From Agrococcus sp. ARC_14 (GTDB lineage Bacteria; Actinomycetota; Actinomycetes; Actinomycetales; Microbacteriaceae): a stretch of DNA of 64,000 bases. Numbering within the stretch: the first letter of the stretch is position 1; each line of letters starts with the position of its first letter. The position numbers and the translations under genes were made by a program. The notes under the pieces are model-generated. The model was not told where the DNA came from and did not search any database. It saw nothing but the letters and a program-made list of their open reading frames with translations. The stretch is taken from positions 1,798,001 to 1,862,000 of the forward strand of contig NZ_JAKUDO010000001.1 in assembly GCF_022436485.1 (NCBI RefSeq). Direction: 5' to 3'. This document shows, piece by piece, positions 62,381 to 64,000 of the stretch.

Positions 62381-63139
62381 ATGCTCGCCACCCGCGTCAT
62401 CCCCTGCCTCGACGTCGCCCACGGACGCGTCGTCAAGGGCGTCAGGTTCCAGGGCCTGACGGACCAGGGCGACCCGGTCGAGCTCGCCGCGCGCTACGCC
62501 GAGCAGGGTGCCGACGAGCTCACCTTCCTCGATGTGAAGGCGACGGTCGACGATGTCGGCACCATGCTCGCGGTCGTCGAGCGCTGCGCCGAGCAGATCT
62601 TCATCCCGCTCACCGTCGGCGGCGGCGTGCGCAGCCGTGACGACGTCGCGCGCCTGCTCGCGCACGGTGCCGACAAGGTGGGCGTCAACTCCGCCGCAAT
62701 CAGGGATCCCGCGCTCATCGACCGCATCGTGGCCGACTTCGGCTCGCAGGTGCTCGTGCTCTCGCTGGACGTGCGCCGCTCGAGCGAGCAGCCCAGCGGC
62801 TTCGAGGTCACCACGCACGGCGGCAGCCGCGGCGCCGGTCTCGATGCGATCGAGTGGGCGAAGGAGGGCGTCTCGCGTGGCGTCGGCGAGCTGCTCGTCA
62901 ACTCCATCGATGCCGACGGCACGAAGCAGGGCTTCGACCTCGAGCTGCTGCGGCTCGTGCGCGCGGCTGCCACGACGCCCGTCATCGCATCCGGAGGCGC
63001 GGGGGAGCCCGCGCACTTCGCGCCGGCGGTCGAGGCAGGGGCGGATGCGGTGCTCGCCGCCAGCATCTTCCACAGCGGGCAGTGCACGATCGGCGAGGTC
63101 AAGGGTGCGATGCGAGATGCAGGGGTGACAGTCCGATGA
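62381..63139 (+). CDS. hisF: imidazole glycerol phosphate synthase, cyclase subunit
   Basis: A 252-residue TIM barrel. [18 protein letters not shown] has the catalytic Asp near residue 11, and [19 protein letters not shown] the second catalytic Asp. It takes ammonia from HisH to make IGP and AICAR. hisH is not in the window. ATG at 62381; the stop overlaps hisI. Confidence 0.96.
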   Translation: MLATRVIPCLDVAHGRVVKGVRFQGLTDQGDPVELAARYAEQGADELTFLDVKATVDDVGTMLAVVERCAEQIFIPLTVGGGVRSRDDVARLLAHGADKVGVNSAAIRDPALIDRIVADFGSQVLVLSLDVRRSSEQPSGFEVTTHGGSRGAGLDAIEWAKEGVSRGVGELLVNSIDADGTKQGFDLELLRLVRAAATTPVIASGGAGEPAHFAPAVEAGADAVLAASIFHSGQCTIGEVKGAMRDAGVTVR

Positions 63140-63492
63140 GCGAGCTCACGATGCCGGATCTCAAGATGGACGCCGACGGCCTGGTGGCCGCGGTCATCCA
63201 GGACGACGCGAATGGCGACGTGCTGATGGTCGGCTACATGGACGACGAGGCGCTGCGCCGCACCGCTTCCGAGGGCCGCGTGACCTTCTGGTCGCGCTCG
63301 CGCCAGGAGTACTGGCGCAAGGGCGACACGAGCGGCAACATCCAGGTGCCGCGCTCGATCGCGCTCGACTGCGACGGCGACGCCCTGCTCATCCGGGTCG
63401 ATCAGACCGGCCCCGCGTGCCACACCGGCGCGCGCTCGTGCTTCTTCACGCCGGTCCCGATGACCGCGGCACCGGGAGGGACGGCGACGTGA
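63136..63492 (+). CDS. hisI: phosphoribosyl-AMP cyclohydrolase
   Basis: A 118-residue cyclohydrolase: [39 protein letters not shown], the magnesium site [10 protein letters not shown] and the zinc-type [12 protein letters not shown]. It opens the adenine ring in step three of histidine synthesis. ATG at 63136 overlaps the hisF stop, and its own stop overlaps the trpE GTG. Confidence 0.95.
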   Translation: MSELTMPDLKMDADGLVAAVIQDDANGDVLMVGYMDDEALRRTASEGRVTFWSRSRQEYWRKGDTSGNIQVPRSIALDCDGDALLIRVDQTGPACHTGARSCFFTPVPMTAAPGGTAT

Positions 63493-64000
63493 CCGACACC
63501 GAGCGCGGCGCCTTCGACGCGCTGCTCGCCGGCCACCGCGTCGTGCCGGTCATGCGCGAGGTCTTCCTCGACGCGGAGACGCCCGTCGGCGTCTACCGGC
63601 GCCTGGCGAACGGCCGACCGGGCAGCTTCCTGCTTGAATCGGCGCAGCAGGGCGTCTGGAACCGCTACTCGTTCGTCGGCGTCTCCTCCTTCGGCCAGCT
63701 CACGGCCGATCGTGGCAGCGTCGAATGGCGCTCCGAGCACGTGAGCCGCGAGCGGCTGCTGGGCGAGGACGCGCCCGAGGGCGGTCTCGCGACCGTCGAG
63801 CACGTGCTGCGCCGCTGGGCGACGCCGCGCATCGACGGCCTGCCCAGGCTCACGAGCGGCCTGATCGGTCACATCGGCTGGGAGGCCGTGCGCGAGATCG
63901 AGCGGTTGCCGAACGCACCGACGCGCGAGGTCGACGTGCCCGCGATCGCCATGAGCCTCACCGCCACCCTGGTCGTGCTCGACCATCGCACGGGCACCGC
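63489..64000 (+). CDS. trpE: anthranilate synthase component I, 5' part
   Basis: The frame starts at GTG 63489 (overlapping the hisI stop) and is open to the window end, giving about 170 residues. It shows a TrpE N-terminal domain: [40 protein letters not shown] (the LLES tryptophan-inhibition element) and [16 protein letters not shown]. The chorismate-binding domain lies beyond the edge. Placement after hisI is common in actinobacteria. Confidence 0.92.
   Translation, partial: MTDTERGAFDALLAGHRVVPVMREVFLDAETPVGVYRRLANGRPGSFLLESAQQGVWNRYSFVGVSSFGQLTADRGSVEWRSEHVSRERLLGEDAPEGGLATVEHVLRRWATPRIDGLPRLTSGLIGHIGWEAVREIERLPNAPTREVDVPAIAMSLTATLVVLDHRTGT

Overview
The window is high-GC DNA with densely packed, often overlapping genes (many ATGA, GTGA or TGATG stop/start overlaps), frequent GTG and some TTG starts, and gene orders typical of Actinobacteria: thrS-HIT-pdxST-yebC-ruvCAB-yajC-secDF-rel, alaS-ruvX-mltG-aro, and pyr-carAB-pyrF-mIHF/gmk-rpoZ-coaBC-metK-priA-fmt-rsmB-rpe-his. 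Zinc-free S4, an ATPase-degenerate PriA and an actinobacterial IHF domain support this. The absence of an apt gene before rel and the repeat families suggest Microbacteriaceae, perhaps an Agrococcus-like organism. The genus is a guess; the family is an inference; the phylum is secure.

Layout. 1-773: the end of a Fic antitoxin-like gene and a Fic AMP-transferase. 875-8181: selO, thrS, a HIT hydrolase, the vitamin B6 synthase pdxST and two membrane proteins. 8228-16776: yebC, ruvC-ruvA-ruvB, yajC-secD-secF and rel, covering recombination, protein export and the stringent response. 16746-25906: a ROK repressor divergent from a six-gene sugar uptake and catabolism operon (ABC ATPase, two permeases, binding lipoprotein, tagatose-3-epimerase-like protein, Gfo/Idh/MocA dehydrogenase, second epimerase-like protein). 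This is the main accessory metabolic locus. 25919-30802: a DUF349 protein, an anchored cyclophilin, rarA, rpsD and a 59-residue membrane protein. 30880-41211: alaS, ruvX, mltG, aroE-aroC-aroK-aroB, an inverted array of 20-bp repeats, a VOC protein, aroQ, efp and nusB. 41240-43104: a divergent TetR/FAD-monooxygenase pair. 43161-51857: the pyrimidine operon (pyrR-pyrB-pyrC-membrane protein-carA-carB-pyrF) preceded by a probable PyrR-binding RNA. 51854-61226: an mIHF-guanylate kinase fusion, rpoZ, coaBC, metK, priA, fmt, rsmB and rpe. 61223-64000: hisE-hisG-hisF-hisI and the start of trpE.

Most of the window is conserved housekeeping sequence. I see no phage, insertion sequence, CRISPR array, tRNA or rRNA, and no defence system beyond the Fic module at the left edge. 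The points most worth a second look are the mIHF-Gmk fusion, the Fmt C-terminal tail built from a tandem DNA repeat read in frame, the inverted 20-bp repeat array after aroB, the PyrR leader element, an imperfect inverted repeat between priA and fmt, the HIT-pdxS junction that lacks the usual phosphatidylinositol mannoside genes, the sugar operon, and several starts that look leaderless. The only stretch over 300 bases without a gene is 38863-39205, and the repeat array fills most of it.
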